Assembly (NCBI GenBank): GCA_002327525.1
Contig: DCWG01000090.1
Coordinates: 9,850-44,432 of the forward strand
Source of the DNA: Gammaproteobacteria bacterium UBA2168
Lineage (GTDB): Bacteria > Pseudomonadota > Gammaproteobacteria > Pseudomonadales > Azotimanducaceae
Reading direction: 5' to 3'
Length of the DNA stretch: 34,583 bases
Both the position numbers and the translations under genes were made by a program. Below, one piece after another: positions 1-10,294 of this stretch. Below the pieces are notes generated by a model. That model made no database searches. It was given only the letters and a program-made list of their open reading frames with translations, and was not told where the DNA came from. Each line of letters opens with the position of its first letter. The first letter of the stretch is position 1.

Positions 1-981
1 CCGCGGCCGTTCGCCGACAGCAGCTGAATCCGTGGCTGATTCGATGGGCAACTCCGGAACAGGTTGCTCCGATACCACCGGCGCGGTCTGTGTATGCTTC
101 ACTGCGGAGGTGAGTTGCTGATCCACTTCCTGCGAAGATGGTTCTGTAGCGGGGCGCCAGGCGACGTAGGCCATGACGAAAATCACCGCAATCAACGCCA
201 CTGCAGCCCTGTGTACACTCGGGAACAAGCTGTGCCGTTGACCCACATTGCCCGTTTCCAGCTCTATCAGGCGCTCACTCGCAAGGGCATCAATACGCCC
301 CGGCAACCCCTCGGATACGCGGGTAATCTCCCTTACCTCTCCTGGTGTAAAGGGCAGATGGCCTCGATAGCGAGCCTGACTGAATCGCCATTCCAGATAC
401 TCGCGTACCTGCTCATCCGCGAACGGCGTCAAGCGGATCTCGTGCCACGCCACCCCGGTTGCCTCCGCCGAGCGCGTTATGCACTCGAGTCCTTCCGGAT
501 CTGCGAATAGCACAAGCCTGAGCCGACACGCCCCGGTGAGTCCGAGCAGCGCATCCAGCCCCTGAAACGCCAGCAGATGGGCATCGTCAACCAGTACGAC
601 ACACACGCGATCGGTTTCGCCAACGACGTCCACATGCCGAATCAGACCACGGATCAGATCGGGAACGTTGGCATCCGCCTCAGCCGTAGCAGCGAACGCC
701 ACCTCCACCTCCGCGAGCACTTCACGCACACTGCAGACTAGCGATGCATCGACACGGGCGAGCTGAGCGCGCTGTTCTATCTTTTCGGGCAACCGATTGA
801 ACAGGGTCGTCTTTCCGGCGCCCTCAGGGCCGCTGACAACCAGCACCCGCCTGGACCATTGACTGAGCTGAAGTAGCTGATCGAGCCAGACCTTGCGCTC
901 GGACTTCTCGAAGAACTCCGGCCCACGCCGGATAAACGGGTTGTGAGTCAGACCGAGAAAATTACGTCTGGCATCCGCCAT
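1..981 (-). CDS. damX: DamX-like AAA+ ATPase / SPOR-family cell-division protein, 3' end beyond window
   Basis: The frame is open from ATG at 981 to the first base of the window, giving 327 codons without a stop, so the C-terminus is missing. Residues 51-58 form a Walker A loop (GPEGAGKT). A hydrophobic strand ending VDDAH about residues 130-140 is a Walker B. This ExeA/GspA-type ATPase region is followed by one membrane segment about residues 258-275 and an acidic, Pro/Gln/Ser-rich linker at the edge. In DamX-like proteins such a linker leads to a periplasmic peptidoglycan-binding SPOR domain, which would lie outside the window. The gene starts 6 nt after the aroB stop and is the last visible member of the pil-aro-damX transcription unit, its usual place in gammaproteobacteria. 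Unlike short E. coli DamX, the cytoplasmic part keeps an apparently intact ATPase. The family call is firm; the SPOR domain is inferred. Confidence 0.85.
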   Translation of the reverse strand, partial: MADARRNFLGLTHNPFIRRGPEFFEKSERKVWLDQLLQLSQWSRRVLVVSGPEGAGKTTLFNRLPEKIEQRAQLARVDASLVCSVREVLAEVEVAFAATAEADANVPDLIRGLIRHVDVVGETDRVCVVLVDDAHLLAFQGLDALLGLTGACRLRLVLFADPEGLECITRSAEATGVAWHEIRLTPFADEQVREYLEWRFSQARYRGHLPFTPGEVREITRVSEGLPGRIDALASERLIELETGNVGQRHSLFPSVHRAAVALIAVIFVMAYVAWRPATEPSSQEVDQQLTSAVKHTQTAPVVSEQPVPELPIESATDSAAVGERPR

Positions 982-987
982 GAGCTA

Positions 988-2055
988 TCAGTCCGTGAGT
1001 ACCGCATCGATGATCGAGCTCTGAAAATCATCCGAGACGAACACGCTGCCAACGTCCCTGGATAACACCAGGCGCAAACGCCCGCCCACCACTTTCTTGT
1101 CCATGCCCATCGCCTCTCTCAGGGCTTCTCTGTCCACGCTCTGTGCGGTTACCGGTAATCCGAGCGAGGCCAGCAGCGACTTCAGCCGCTCGACGGCGTT
1201 ATCGTCGAGTGTCCCGTACGCGACCGACGCACGCGCCGCCATGACCATGCCGATGGCAACTGCCTCGCCGTGCAGGTAGCGCTCGTAGCGCGTCACGGTT
1301 TCCAGCGCATGTCCGAACGTGTGCCCAAAATTAAGGATGGCGCGAAGGCCCCGCTCGGTTTCATCGCTCGCAACAACCTGTGCCTTCACCCGGCAAGAGG
1401 CCTCCACGGCGTAAGTGAGCGCATCTCCCTCCCGGGCATTCAGGGCAGCCGCGGAACCTTCGAGCCATTCGAAAAACTCCGCATCCCAGATCATGCCGTA
1501 TTTCACCACCTCGGCGAGGCCCGCCGCATACTCACGTTTCGCCAGTGTGCCCAGCACATCCATGTCGGCGATGACGCAGCGTGGCTGGTAAAAGGCTCCG
1601 ATCATGTTCTTGCCGGACGGATGATTGACCGCGGTCTTGCCGCCGACTGACGAATCGACCTGGGCAAGCAGCGTCGTTGGAATCTGCAGGAATTCCACGC
1701 CCCTCTGATAGGTGGCTGCGGCAAAGCCGGTGATATCCCCTACGACGCCACCGCCGAGTGCAATGAGCGTCGTCGTACGCTCGTGGCGATGAGATAACAG
1801 AAAGTCCATGATTTCCGTGTAGGTGGCCAGGTTCTTGTGCGCCTCACCGTCCGGCATCGTGAAGACATCTGACGCGATGTTGCCGAGGCTCACGCGCAGC
1901 GTTTCGAGGTACAGGGATGCTACCGTTTCATTGGTCACGATCGCGACCCTCGCGCCCCGGATGTGCCTGATGAGCAGATCACCGCGCTCGAGCAGCCCCG
2001 CACCGATGTAGATCGGATAGCTGCGCTCGCCGAGATCCACCATCACTTCGTTCAA
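988..2055 (-). CDS. aroB: 3-dehydroquinate synthase
   Basis: Second step of the shikimate pathway: converts DAHP to 3-dehydroquinate in the cytoplasm using NAD+ and a divalent metal. The 355-residue protein has the glycine-rich NAD-binding motif GGGVVGDITGF about residues 101-111. The metal-binding histidines are in NFGHTFGHALE and HGEAVAIGM. The chosen start is TTG at 2055, overlapping the aroK stop (TTGA). It aligns residue for residue with the E. coli N-terminus (LGERSYPI at residue 8) and has a GGGGTGG stretch upstream. The alternative is ATG at 2043, four codons in. It is coupled to aroK upstream and damX downstream, the conserved aroK-aroB-damX order. No odd residues seen. Confidence 0.95.
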   Translation of the reverse strand: MNEVMVDLGERSYPIYIGAGLLERGDLLIRHIRGARVAIVTNETVASLYLETLRVSLGNIASDVFTMPDGEAHKNLATYTEIMDFLLSHRHERTTTLIALGGGVVGDITGFAAATYQRGVEFLQIPTTLLAQVDSSVGGKTAVNHPSGKNMIGAFYQPRCVIADMDVLGTLAKREYAAGLAEVVKYGMIWDAEFFEWLEGSAAALNAREGDALTYAVEASCRVKAQVVASDETERGLRAILNFGHTFGHALETVTRYERYLHGEAVAIGMVMAARASVAYGTLDDNAVERLKSLLASLGLPVTAQSVDREALREAMGMDKKVVGGRLRLVLSRDVGSVFVSDDFQSSIIDAVLTD

Positions 2056-2579
2056 CGCACCACCCCGTCTTCCCTGAGTTTCTTTTCTATCTCCCGCGTC
2101 AGCACTTTCGGCCCCTGCCGGTCGGTGATGAAGGTGTAATCAGCGACCGAAGCATACAGGCCGGCGCGTTCGGCATGCAGCCTCACCAGAGTTTGCTGTA
2201 CGTTACCTTGTTGTAGAAGGGGACGCTTCTTGTCGTGCAGCGTGCGCTCTACCAGCCTTTCTACGGGACTGTCCAGGTGAATGACACATCCGCGCGCGGC
2301 GAGGTGGGTGCGATTGGCCTCTCGCACTATCGCGCCACCGCCGGTGGCGAGCACGATGCCGTCCTTCTTTGAAATCTCGTCAATGACGTTCTCTTCCCGA
2401 TCTCGAAATCCCTTCTCACCCTCCACGTCGAAGATCCACGCTACGGGCGCACCTGCGCGCTCTTCGAGGTAGTGATCCGAATCGTAGAATTCCATCTCCA
2501 GAGACTGTGCGAGCAGGCGCCCGACGGTGCTCTTGCCTACCGCCATCAACCCCACGAAAAAGATATTGGAACGCGCCAT
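2052..2579 (-). CDS. aroK: Shikimate kinase
   Basis: Phosphorylates shikimate with ATP to shikimate 3-phosphate in aromatic amino-acid synthesis. The P-loop GLMAVGKST lies about residues 10-18, followed by the substrate-binding DSD and, further on, the GGG of the shikimate site (LATGGGAIV). The lid region carries KRPLL. The frame extends upstream to a TTG at 2591, but ATG at 2579 gives an N-terminus matching E. coli AroK (NIFFVG) and 175 residues, the usual length. Its stop overlaps the aroB start. A strong hairpin at 2596-2633 separates it from pilQ, so it may have partly independent transcription. Ala-Val inside the P-loop (MAVGKS) differs from the common MGAGKS but keeps the consensus. Confidence 0.95.
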   Translation of the reverse strand: MARSNIFFVGLMAVGKSTVGRLLAQSLEMEFYDSDHYLEERAGAPVAWIFDVEGEKGFRDREENVIDEISKKDGIVLATGGGAIVREANRTHLAARGCVIHLDSPVERLVERTLHDKKRPLLQQGNVQQTLVRLHAERAGLYASVADYTFITDRQGPKVLTREIEKKLREDGVVR

Positions 2580-2595
2580 CGTCAGCCACAAACAA

Positions 2596-2633
2596 CACTA
2601 CGGTGTCTGGCCACGGCCAGACGCCGCGTAGTG
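2596..2633 (-). terminator. Strong hairpin between pilQ and aroK, candidate (attenuating) terminator
   Basis: Arms GTCTGGCC (2605-2612) and GGCCAGAC (2615-2622) pair perfectly around a 2-nt centre. They extend outward to CACTACG (2596-2602) and CGTAGTG (2627-2633) with a 2-nt bulge. On the minus strand the stem is followed by TTGTTTGTG, a modest T-rich tail. This fits an intrinsic terminator or attenuator at the end of pilMNOPQ, 17 nt before the aroK start codon. The tail is not a clean T run, so read-through into aroK is likely. Confidence 0.5.
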
Positions 2634-2655
2634 TAGCCGAAATGAAACCTCGGCA

Positions 2656-2675
2656 GGCGCGCCTAACGGCGCGCC
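2656..2675. repeat. GGCGCGCC inverted repeat across the pilQ stop codon
   Basis: Two copies of the self-complementary octamer GGCGCGCC (2656-2663 and 2668-2675) flank TAAC, so the TAG stop of pilQ (2665-2663, minus strand) sits in the loop of a GC-only 8-bp stem. No T run follows. It may simply stabilise the pilQ mRNA end or reflect chance in GC-rich DNA. Confidence 0.45.
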
Positions 2676-4768
2676 AGAGTGTCCTGGATGATCTTCGGTG
2701 TGATGAAGATCAGAAGCTCCTGCTTGTCGTCCCGCTCTATGGTTCTCCGGAACAGGGCTCCGACGTACGGCAGATCACCGAAAAACGGCGTCTTCTCCAC
2801 CGATGTGTTCTTATCCGAGATGAAGATACCGCCAAGGACCACCGTCTCGCCATTGTCTACCAGCACCTCGGTTTCGATCTCGTTGGTATTGATGGAAGGT
2901 ACGCCGTTGAATACCTGGCCAATCGTATCCTGCTTGACGTTCAACTCCATGATGATGCGATCATCCGGCGTGATCTGTGGCGTTACCTCCAGAGACAGTA
3001 CGGCGTCTTTAAACGACGTTGAGGTGGCACCCGAGCTGGTCGCCTCCTGATACGGAATCTCCACACCAGACTCGATGGTGGCGGTGGACTTGTCTGCCGT
3101 GATCACTTTCGGGCGTGCCACGATTTCGGCGTTACCGTCTGCCGCGAGTGCCGAGATTTCGAGGTCAACCAGATAATCCACACCAGCGAATCCGATGCCG
3201 AAACTGGACGCGGCACCGGAAATGCCGAGATCGACGACCAGGTCAGTCGGTGAGGTAATCTCGCCGCTACCATCGACTACAATATTCTGCAGCTCGGTGA
3301 GTGTTTCCAGAGACCCGCCGAGCTTCGCCGCATTCTCTTTGTTGCTGCGATGGAGTCCTCCACCCCCCCAGCGGACACCGAGCTGTTTGGAGAAGTTGCT
3401 GTTGGCGGTAACCATACGTGCCTCGATCAGCACCTGACGCACGGGGATGTCGAGTTGGGCGATGATGCGCCTGAACTCTTCGAGCCGGTCGGCCGTATCA
3501 GTGAAGATGATCGCGTTCGTGCGCTCATCGACTATCACACTGCCCCGATCCGACATCACTGCATTGTCACCAGTTTCACTGAACAGGTTAAAGAGCTCAG
3601 TGGCGCTCGCATAGCGCACCTGTATGAATTCCGTACGCAACGGCGCGAGTTCGGAAATCTGTTTCTGGTTTTCCAGTTCCAGCTTCTCACGCGCGGCTAT
3701 CTCGGAGGCGGGTGCGACCAGCAGTACGTTGCCCACCTTGCGCTGGTCGAGACCCTTGGTTTTCAGGATCAGCTCCAACGCCTGGTCCCACGGTACATTT
3801 TGCAGCCGCAACGTGATGCGCCCTGCTACGGTGTCGGCGGCGACCAGATTCAGATCCGTGAAGTCGGCGATCAGCTGCAGCACCGAGCGCACCTCTATGT
3901 CCTGGAAATTGAGCGACAGCTTCTCTCCGGTGTAGGCAAACACATCGTCACGCAGCGCCATCTTCTCTTCCGTTAGTGGGCTGACGTCCACCGACAGCAA
4001 ATTGTCCGCCTGATAGGCGAGGTAGTCGTAGTTACCGGTGGCCGACACAGTGAAGATGACGTCATCACCCTGCTGCACGGCGTCCACTATATCCACCGGG
4101 GTCGCGAAATCAGTGACATCCAGCCGGCGCTGAAGCTCTCTGGGGAGCCGGGTGTTGCGCACTTCAACCTGAATGCGTCCGCCGTTGCTGACGACATTGA
4201 CCGGTACTTTCGGATTCGACAGACGTATGAACACACGTCCTTCGCCATCACCGCCGCGGCGAAAATCCACCTCTGTGATACGTGAGTCGGCCGTGCCTGT
4301 TTCATCCCAGGCCTTGGTGCGCGCCACCGCAGCGGTGGTTTCTCCACCGCCAACCACCTTGCCGGAGCGCCCATCGGCACCTACCAGCAGGAATAGCAGG
4401 TTGTCCTGTACTCGCGTTTCATAACTAACCAGTTGCGCAAGATTGACGACGGCGCGCGTACGGTCATTGGTACTGATGATCGTGACCCGACGTGCGTTGC
4501 CGATGCCAAGCGGATGATGTTTCTCCGCCAGCGTGCTACTCACACCGGGCATGTCCAGAACGATGCGAGCTGGCTGCTCGATGGTGTAGCCGGTCGGCTC
4601 GGGGGCGGGGCCGTCGAAGCGCATCCTGATTTCCGTCTTGTCTCCGGGCAGAGACGAAAATTCGATACCCTCGATGGAAACCGCATGGACCTGTGAACCC
4701 AGCAGCATCGTCACCAGCGTCAGCGTCACACCGCACGCCAGCCTCACTCGATGTGCAATTTGTTTCAT
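2663..4768 (-). CDS. pilQ: Type IV pilus outer-membrane secretin PilQ
   Basis: Forms the multimeric outer-membrane pore through which the type IV pilus is extruded. In order: signal peptide residues 1-30 (cut after VHA), AMIN-type peptidoglycan-binding beta domains about 35-110 and 160-250, an STN domain about 285-345 (LSLNFQDIEVRSVLQLIADF), a secretin N1/NolW domain about 380-440 (TNAIIFTDT), and the C-terminal secretin barrel with VLVDNGETVVLGGIF about 640-655. The two in-frame ATGs at 4774 and 4768 were compared. The AGAGG ribosome site abuts the first and is 6 nt from the second, so 4768 (701 residues) is preferred. The pilP stop overlaps the first ATG. It is the last gene of pilMNOPQ. 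The family call is certain. Confidence 0.96.
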   Translation of the reverse strand: MKQIAHRVRLACGVTLTLVTMLLGSQVHAVSIEGIEFSSLPGDKTEIRMRFDGPAPEPTGYTIEQPARIVLDMPGVSSTLAEKHHPLGIGNARRVTIISTNDRTRAVVNLAQLVSYETRVQDNLLFLLVGADGRSGKVVGGGETTAAVARTKAWDETGTADSRITEVDFRRGGDGEGRVFIRLSNPKVPVNVVSNGGRIQVEVRNTRLPRELQRRLDVTDFATPVDIVDAVQQGDDVIFTVSATGNYDYLAYQADNLLSVDVSPLTEEKMALRDDVFAYTGEKLSLNFQDIEVRSVLQLIADFTDLNLVAADTVAGRITLRLQNVPWDQALELILKTKGLDQRKVGNVLLVAPASEIAAREKLELENQKQISELAPLRTEFIQVRYASATELFNLFSETGDNAVMSDRGSVIVDERTNAIIFTDTADRLEEFRRIIAQLDIPVRQVLIEARMVTANSNFSKQLGVRWGGGGLHRSNKENAAKLGGSLETLTELQNIVVDGSGEITSPTDLVVDLGISGAASSFGIGFAGVDYLVDLEISALAADGNAEIVARPKVITADKSTATIESGVEIPYQEATSSGATSTSFKDAVLSLEVTPQITPDDRIIMELNVKQDTIGQVFNGVPSINTNEIETEVLVDNGETVVLGGIFISDKNTSVEKTPFFGDLPYVGALFRRTIERDDKQELLIFITPKIIQDTLARR

Positions 4769-4770
4769 AG

Positions 4771-5301
4771 TCATCCTCTTTCAACTCCCGCCAGCAGCAC
4801 CGTGCGCTCCCGCTCGACCCAGCCACCAATTCCGTCGGACACGATCTCTATGAGTTCGATATTCGTATCCTCGATGTCCAGTACACGACCGTGGTCGCTT
4901 CCCATGTAATCACCCACCTGCACACGATGAACGCCGCCATCGTTGTCCTCGACGAGCCCGAACTGGACCCCACTCTGGGCAAGCGTACCCACCATCGCAA
5001 GTTGTCCAATGGTGTACTGCTCGAGAAATTCCTTCACCCGATTGAAATCCGGCGTTACCTTCGGGCCGCCCGGATTGCGTTCCACCCGTTTCAGGACCGC
5101 GGGCGGTTCAAACGGGGAACGCATGGCGCCGGCTTCATACGCGAAAGGCGGCACGCGCTGGAACGGCGGCAGCGGTTTGATAGCTCCTTGCGGCCGTGAA
5201 TCCACCTCATCCATGAAGGCCTGCAAATCCTGGAGGTCACTGCCGGTGGAACACGCGCTCAAGGCCACGCTAAGTGAGAGGAAGCTCAATATCCGGGTCA
5301 T
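4771..5301 (-). CDS. pilP: Type IV pilus inner-membrane-associated lipoprotein PilP
   Basis: PilP is a periplasmic lipoprotein that links the PilN/PilO inner-membrane complex to the PilQ secretin. The 176-residue product begins with a lipoprotein signal ending in the lipobox LSAC, with Cys17 as the acylated residue. A flexible Pro-rich stretch (residues 38-60) leads to the beta-sandwich PilP domain, including VGTLAQSGVQFGLVEDNDGGVHRV cut here to its hallmark GLVED and the VGDYMG turn. ATG at 5301 overlaps the pilO stop (ATGA), and its own stop overlaps the first pilQ ATG, so translation is probably coupled. Length and position are typical. Confidence 0.95.
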   Translation of the reverse strand: MTRILSFLSLSVALSACSTGSDLQDLQAFMDEVDSRPQGAIKPLPPFQRVPPFAYEAGAMRSPFEPPAVLKRVERNPGGPKVTPDFNRVKEFLEQYTIGQLAMVGTLAQSGVQFGLVEDNDGGVHRVQVGDYMGSDHGRVLDIEDTNIELIEIVSDGIGGWVERERTVLLAGVERG

Positions 5302-5915
5302 TCATCTTCTCCCAGATAGCGATATGTTTTAGCCACGATGTTCATCTGCAAACCCTGTGCGCCCTTGGCTTTTTCGGGTTTGATGTCGAAATCGTGCAGG
5401 GTGACGATTCGAGACAGATTGGCCACGCCGCTCACGAAGGAGCCTATCTTGTGATAACCACCGGAAACGGTGATGTTGATTGGCAGCTCCACGTAGAACT
5501 CAGTACGTTGTTCCGGCTGCAGGTCGACACTCTCGATCGTCAGTTCATTGTCGAGAGCGGTACGCGTGATGTCCTCGAGTAACCCCGGCACTTCCGTGTC
5601 TTGCGGCAGTTGTTTGAGCAGGGCGCCGAATGTCGCCTCCATCTCGGTTTTCTGTTGCCGGTACGCATCCAGGTTGACAGCCTGGCGCGCCTTGTTTTCA
5701 TAGTCGCGCCTGAGGTCCTGCTCCTTGGCCTGCACCTGCTCCAGCAATGACTGTTTGTCGGTGAGGTAGAAGTAGTACCCGGCTCCGAGCACCAGAACGA
5801 ACAACAACGCCATGACGATGAGCTTCACGGGCTCCGGCCAGGAGCCGATATTGTTCAGATCCAGGTCGCCGAGATCGAAGTTCTGCAGCTGCTCGAGCGT
5901 ATCCTGCAACGCCAT
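5298..5915 (-). CDS. pilO: Type IV pilus alignment-subcomplex protein PilO
   Basis: Bitopic inner-membrane protein that dimerises with PilN in the pilus alignment complex. An N-terminal cytoplasmic tail of about 29 residues is followed by one membrane helix (residues 30-52, rich in Leu/Val/Ala). A charged coiled coil follows (about 55-95, QAKEQDLRRDYENKARQ), then a ferredoxin-like periplasmic domain ending with the NIVAKTYRYL strand typical of PilO. Start ATG 5915 has GAGGA about 8 nt upstream. It begins 1 nt after the pilN stop, and its stop overlaps the pilP start. Length 205 is normal. Confidence 0.95.
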   Translation of the reverse strand: MALQDTLEQLQNFDLGDLDLNNIGSWPEPVKLIVMALLFVLVLGAGYYFYLTDKQSLLEQVQAKEQDLRRDYENKARQAVNLDAYRQQKTEMEATFGALLKQLPQDTEVPGLLEDITRTALDNELTIESVDLQPEQRTEFYVELPINITVSGGYHKIGSFVSGVANLSRIVTLHDFDIKPEKAKGAQGLQMNIVAKTYRYLGEDE

Positions 5916-5916
5916 C

Positions 5917-6488
5917 CTATTCGTCCTCCCCCACCTCGTTTGGATTCACCTGCGCGAAAGTGAGATCGAAGCTGCTGGCCTTGTCGCCGTAATCGGAGTT
6001 GACAGGATCTTCCTTGATACTCTTGAGATTCGGCTCGGCGAACCAGTCCGAGCCGTCGAGATTTCGCATCAGGGCCGAGATGCGGTTGTTGGATTCCGCT
6101 GTACCCCGCACCGCGAGGTCATCACCCTCCATCGTCAGCTGGCCATAGTGCACCCCGTCGGCAAGCGTTCGGACCAATTCGTCGAATACCCGGACAATCA
6201 CCGGGCGATTGCCCTGCAAGTCCTGGATGACGCGCATGCGCGCGAGCAGCTTTTCGCGGTCTTTCCTCAGGCTTCTGATCTCGGTTATCTTCGCATCCAG
6301 TTGCGAGATGTGTGTAGTGAGAAACTTGTTACGCTGGTTCTGGCTCTCCACACGCGTGTCCAGCATGAAACCGACCACGAACACGATGGCCGCTCCGAGC
6401 ACGAGAATGACACCCAGGCGCGCGATGAATTCGGTTCGACGCCGTTCGCGTTCCCATTCGCGCCATGGAAGTAGGTTGATTCTCGCCA

Positions 6489-6489
<1 letters not shown>
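5917..6489 (-). CDS. pilN: Type IV pilus alignment-subcomplex protein PilN
   Basis: Inner-membrane partner of PilO that connects it to cytoplasmic PilM. The first residues contain INLLPWRE (residues 4-11), the conserved PilN peptide known to dock into a groove on PilM. One membrane helix lies about residues 24-43. A coiled coil and a ferredoxin-like periplasmic domain follow. Start ATG 6489 overlaps the pilM stop as TAATG. The 190-residue length is normal for the family. Confidence 0.95.
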
Positions 6490-7562
<1,073 letters not shown>

Positions 7563-7584
7563 TTAATGGCGCGGGCACTTACGT

Positions 7585-7614
7585 CCTATACATGCAGTAC
7601 AACATTAAATACAA
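7585..7614 (-). promoter_or_regulatory. Possible sigma-70 promoter for pilMNOPQ
   Basis: On the minus strand TTGTAT (7614-7609) and TATAGG (7590-7585) are separated by 18 nt, about 35 nt before the pilM GTG. Each hexamer matches consensus at four positions. The 7551-7719 divergent gap must contain promoters for both pilM and ponA. No equally good candidate is seen for ponA. Confidence 0.3.
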
Positions 7615-7719
7615 GAATCACGGAGAGAGCAATCTATTCGCCCACGCATTCTCCCACCCCGGCGATCGCCACCTCACCCTCATACAGCGCGTGAACCTAT
7701 CCGTTTGCGCGATGACAAC

Positions 7720-10257
7720 ATGACACAGAGGTCCCATCGCATCATGCGCACCATTATGTTACTGGCCTACACGGCATTATGTGGCGCAGTGATCTCTCTG
7801 GCGGGCATCTTTCTCTACCTGGATCCCCAGATTCCCCCGGCAGAGAGTTATCGGCACGTGCGACTGGAGACGCCACTGCGCGTTTACTCCTCAGACGACC
7901 TACTGATTGCCGAATTCGGAGAGCGCCGACGCATTCCGGTCACGCTCGATCGGGTGCCACAACAGTTTATAGACGCCTTACTTGACACAGAAGACAAGCG
8001 TTTTTACGAGCATTCCGGAATTGACTTCATATCGCTGACCAATGACGTTTTCGGCCTCATCCGCAGTCTGATCATGGAGGGTTCACTGGGGCCAGGAGCG
8101 AGCACCATCACGATGCAACTCGCCCGCAACGTCTCGTTCACGCTCGAAGTCACCTTCATCCGAAAATTCAAGGAAATGCTGCTGGCACTCCAGATAGAGC
8201 GGGAGCTGACCAAGGACGAGATTCTGGAGCTATACATCAATCTGGTGCCTTTCGGTAAACGCGCATACGGCGCCGAGGCAGCGGCGCAGACCTACTACGG
8301 TACTTCACTTGCCGATCTCAACCTGGCGCAGCTCGCTATGCTCGCTGGGATTCCCCAGAGACCCGAGGCCGGTAATCCCATCAACGGACCCGGGCACGCC
8401 ATCACCCGGCGTAACGTCGTCCTCGCACGCATGTTCGAGCAGGGCTCTATCACGCGAAGCCAGCTCGAGGAGGCCCGCAGCGCACCGATCACGGCCGCAC
8501 TCCACCAGCGCGAGCTGGACGTACCGGCACCATACCCCGCTGAATGGGTGCGCCAGCAGTTGCTCGGCCGCGTTCCCGATATCTACACGCGTGGATACGA
8601 GGTCATGACCACCCTGCGTGCTCCCCTGCAGGCTCACGCTCGAAAAGTGCTTCGCGCCGGGCTTGCCCGTTACGACCGCGCGCACGGTTTTCGCGGCGCC
8701 GAGGCTCGCCTGGCCCTGCCTGAAAGTGCCGAGGCCACACTCGGTCAACCGCTCGATGCCGAAATCGGTGCGCAGATACAGGCCGCAGTTACCGCACGCC
8801 CTCCCGCGCACGATCTGGAACCGGCGGTAGTGATCAGCGTCGAAGCCGAGCGGGTACTCGCCGCGCGTTCGGACGGCGGTGTGTTTGCCATTCCACTGGA
8901 CGCCATGCGCTGGGCACGCCGGTACCACACCGTCGATCGCCGCGGACCGCCACTGGAGACACCCGCCGACATCCTCACTCCCGGCGACATCGTGCGCGTA
9001 CGCCGGGGAGAGGACGGTTGGCTGCTGGCCCAGCTGCCCGATATCCAGGGTGCTCTGGTCTCGCTTGATTCCCGCACTGGCGCGGTGTTGGCGATGGCCG
9101 GGGGTTACGATTTCGGCATCAGTCAGTACAACCATGCCCTACAAGCGGCCCGTCAGCCCGGATCGGGTTTCAAACCCTTCGTTTACTCAGCGGCATTGGC
9201 CAACGGTGTCACACCAGCCTCGATGTTCATGGACGCACCACTCGTATTCGAAGACGAATTGCTCGAATCGCAGTATCGGCCGAGCAACGACAACAACCAG
9301 TACAACGGCCCCACGCGCCTGCGCGAGGCACTCTACAAGTCCATCAATCTGGTTTCTATTCAGGTGCTGATGCGAGTCCGCGCGGGTAACGTCATTGGCC
9401 ATGTGAGCCGCTTCGGCTTTGACACCCGCACGTTCCCGCGCAACACACAGCTCGCCATCGGTGGCGGCACCATGGCGATCACTCCGCTCGACATGGTGAG
9501 TGCCTATGCAGTGTTCGCCAATGGCGGTTTCCTGATCGAACCGCACATCATCCAGTACGTCCGTAACACCGATGGCGACATTATCTACGCACCCGTTCAT
9601 CCAGTGGCCTGTCCGGAGTGTGAAGAAAATGAGCAGGCAGAGACCTCCAGCGCAGCCGAGCCCACCGATCTCGCTGAAATCTTCGTGGAACCGGCCAGCC
9701 TCGAAGAGGTGCTCGCAGAAAACAATTCTCAGCGGCCGGACGAAACCAACACAGATGCACCGCCCGCACTTCGGGTTCTGGACGAACGCAACGTGTTCAT
9801 CATGCACAGCATGCTCCAGGACGTGATCCGCCGCGGCACCGGGCGGCGCGCCCGCGTTCTGGAGCGCTCCGACCTGGCCGGCAAGACCGGTACCACTAAT
9901 GACGCGGCAGACACCTGGTTCAACGGCTACGGCGCTGATGTGGTGACGAGCGTCTGGGTGGGCTTCCCGAATCTGCAGCCACTCGGGCGCAATGCTTATG
10001 GGTCCAACATACCGTTGCCGATCTGGATCGACTTCATGAAGGAGGCGCTCGACGATGTGGATGAGGTGCAGCGTGCGGTACCCCCGGGCGTCACCACCAT
10101 GCGTATCGATCCCGAAACGGGCAACATCGCGCCGACCGGACAGAGCGACGCGATCTTCGAGTACTTCCTGGAGGAGTTCGTACCGCCGCGGCCCAGCGGC
10201 GCCGAGCAGGAGCAGGGGCCCGGTACGGATTCGATAGATCCCGAGGATCTCTTCTAG
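7720..10257 (+). CDS. ponA: Penicillin-binding protein 1A, bifunctional transglycosylase/transpeptidase
   Basis: Class A PBP that polymerises glycan strands and cross-links peptidoglycan. Numbering is from ATG 7720. A short basic cytoplasmic tail and one membrane helix (about 12-35) precede the GT51 domain: catalytic Glu91 in EDKRFYEHSGID, then GASTITMQLARN and the KEMLLALQIE segment. An OB-like insert (about 280-430) follows. The transpeptidase domain has Ser482-x-x-Lys485 (GSGFKPF), SIN (KSINLVS) and Lys722-Thr-Gly. The 845-residue length is typical and the C-terminus ends EDLF. The frame also allows TTG 7705 and ATG 7744. Homologues usually start near MR(T/L), so 7744 is a real alternative; none has a strong ribosome site. 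Divergent from pilM. Confidence 0.95.
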   Translation: MTQRSHRIMRTIMLLAYTALCGAVISLAGIFLYLDPQIPPAESYRHVRLETPLRVYSSDDLLIAEFGERRRIPVTLDRVPQQFIDALLDTEDKRFYEHSGIDFISLTNDVFGLIRSLIMEGSLGPGASTITMQLARNVSFTLEVTFIRKFKEMLLALQIERELTKDEILELYINLVPFGKRAYGAEAAAQTYYGTSLADLNLAQLAMLAGIPQRPEAGNPINGPGHAITRRNVVLARMFEQGSITRSQLEEARSAPITAALHQRELDVPAPYPAEWVRQQLLGRVPDIYTRGYEVMTTLRAPLQAHARKVLRAGLARYDRAHGFRGAEARLALPESAEATLGQPLDAEIGAQIQAAVTARPPAHDLEPAVVISVEAERVLAARSDGGVFAIPLDAMRWARRYHTVDRRGPPLETPADILTPGDIVRVRRGEDGWLLAQLPDIQGALVSLDSRTGAVLAMAGGYDFGISQYNHALQAARQPGSGFKPFVYSAALANGVTPASMFMDAPLVFEDELLESQYRPSNDNNQYNGPTRLREALYKSINLVSIQVLMRVRAGNVIGHVSRFGFDTRTFPRNTQLAIGGGTMAITPLDMVSAYAVFANGGFLIEPHIIQYVRNTDGDIIYAPVHPVACPECEENEQAETSSAAEPTDLAEIFVEPASLEEVLAENNSQRPDETNTDAPPALRVLDERNVFIMHSMLQDVIRRGTGRRARVLERSDLAGKTGTTNDAADTWFNGYGADVVTSVWVGFPNLQPLGRNAYGSNIPLPIWIDFMKEALDDVDEVQRAVPPGVTTMRIDPETGNIAPTGQSDAIFEYFLEEFVPPRPSGAEQEQGPGTDSIDPEDLF

Positions 10258-10294
10258 TGACGCAACACTGCGAGGGCGGCCACGCTGGCGAACG

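Noticed and set aside
64..510. 148-codon plus-strand frame near the left edge
   Set aside because: It is antisense to the open damX frame, which carries a Walker A motif and a membrane segment.
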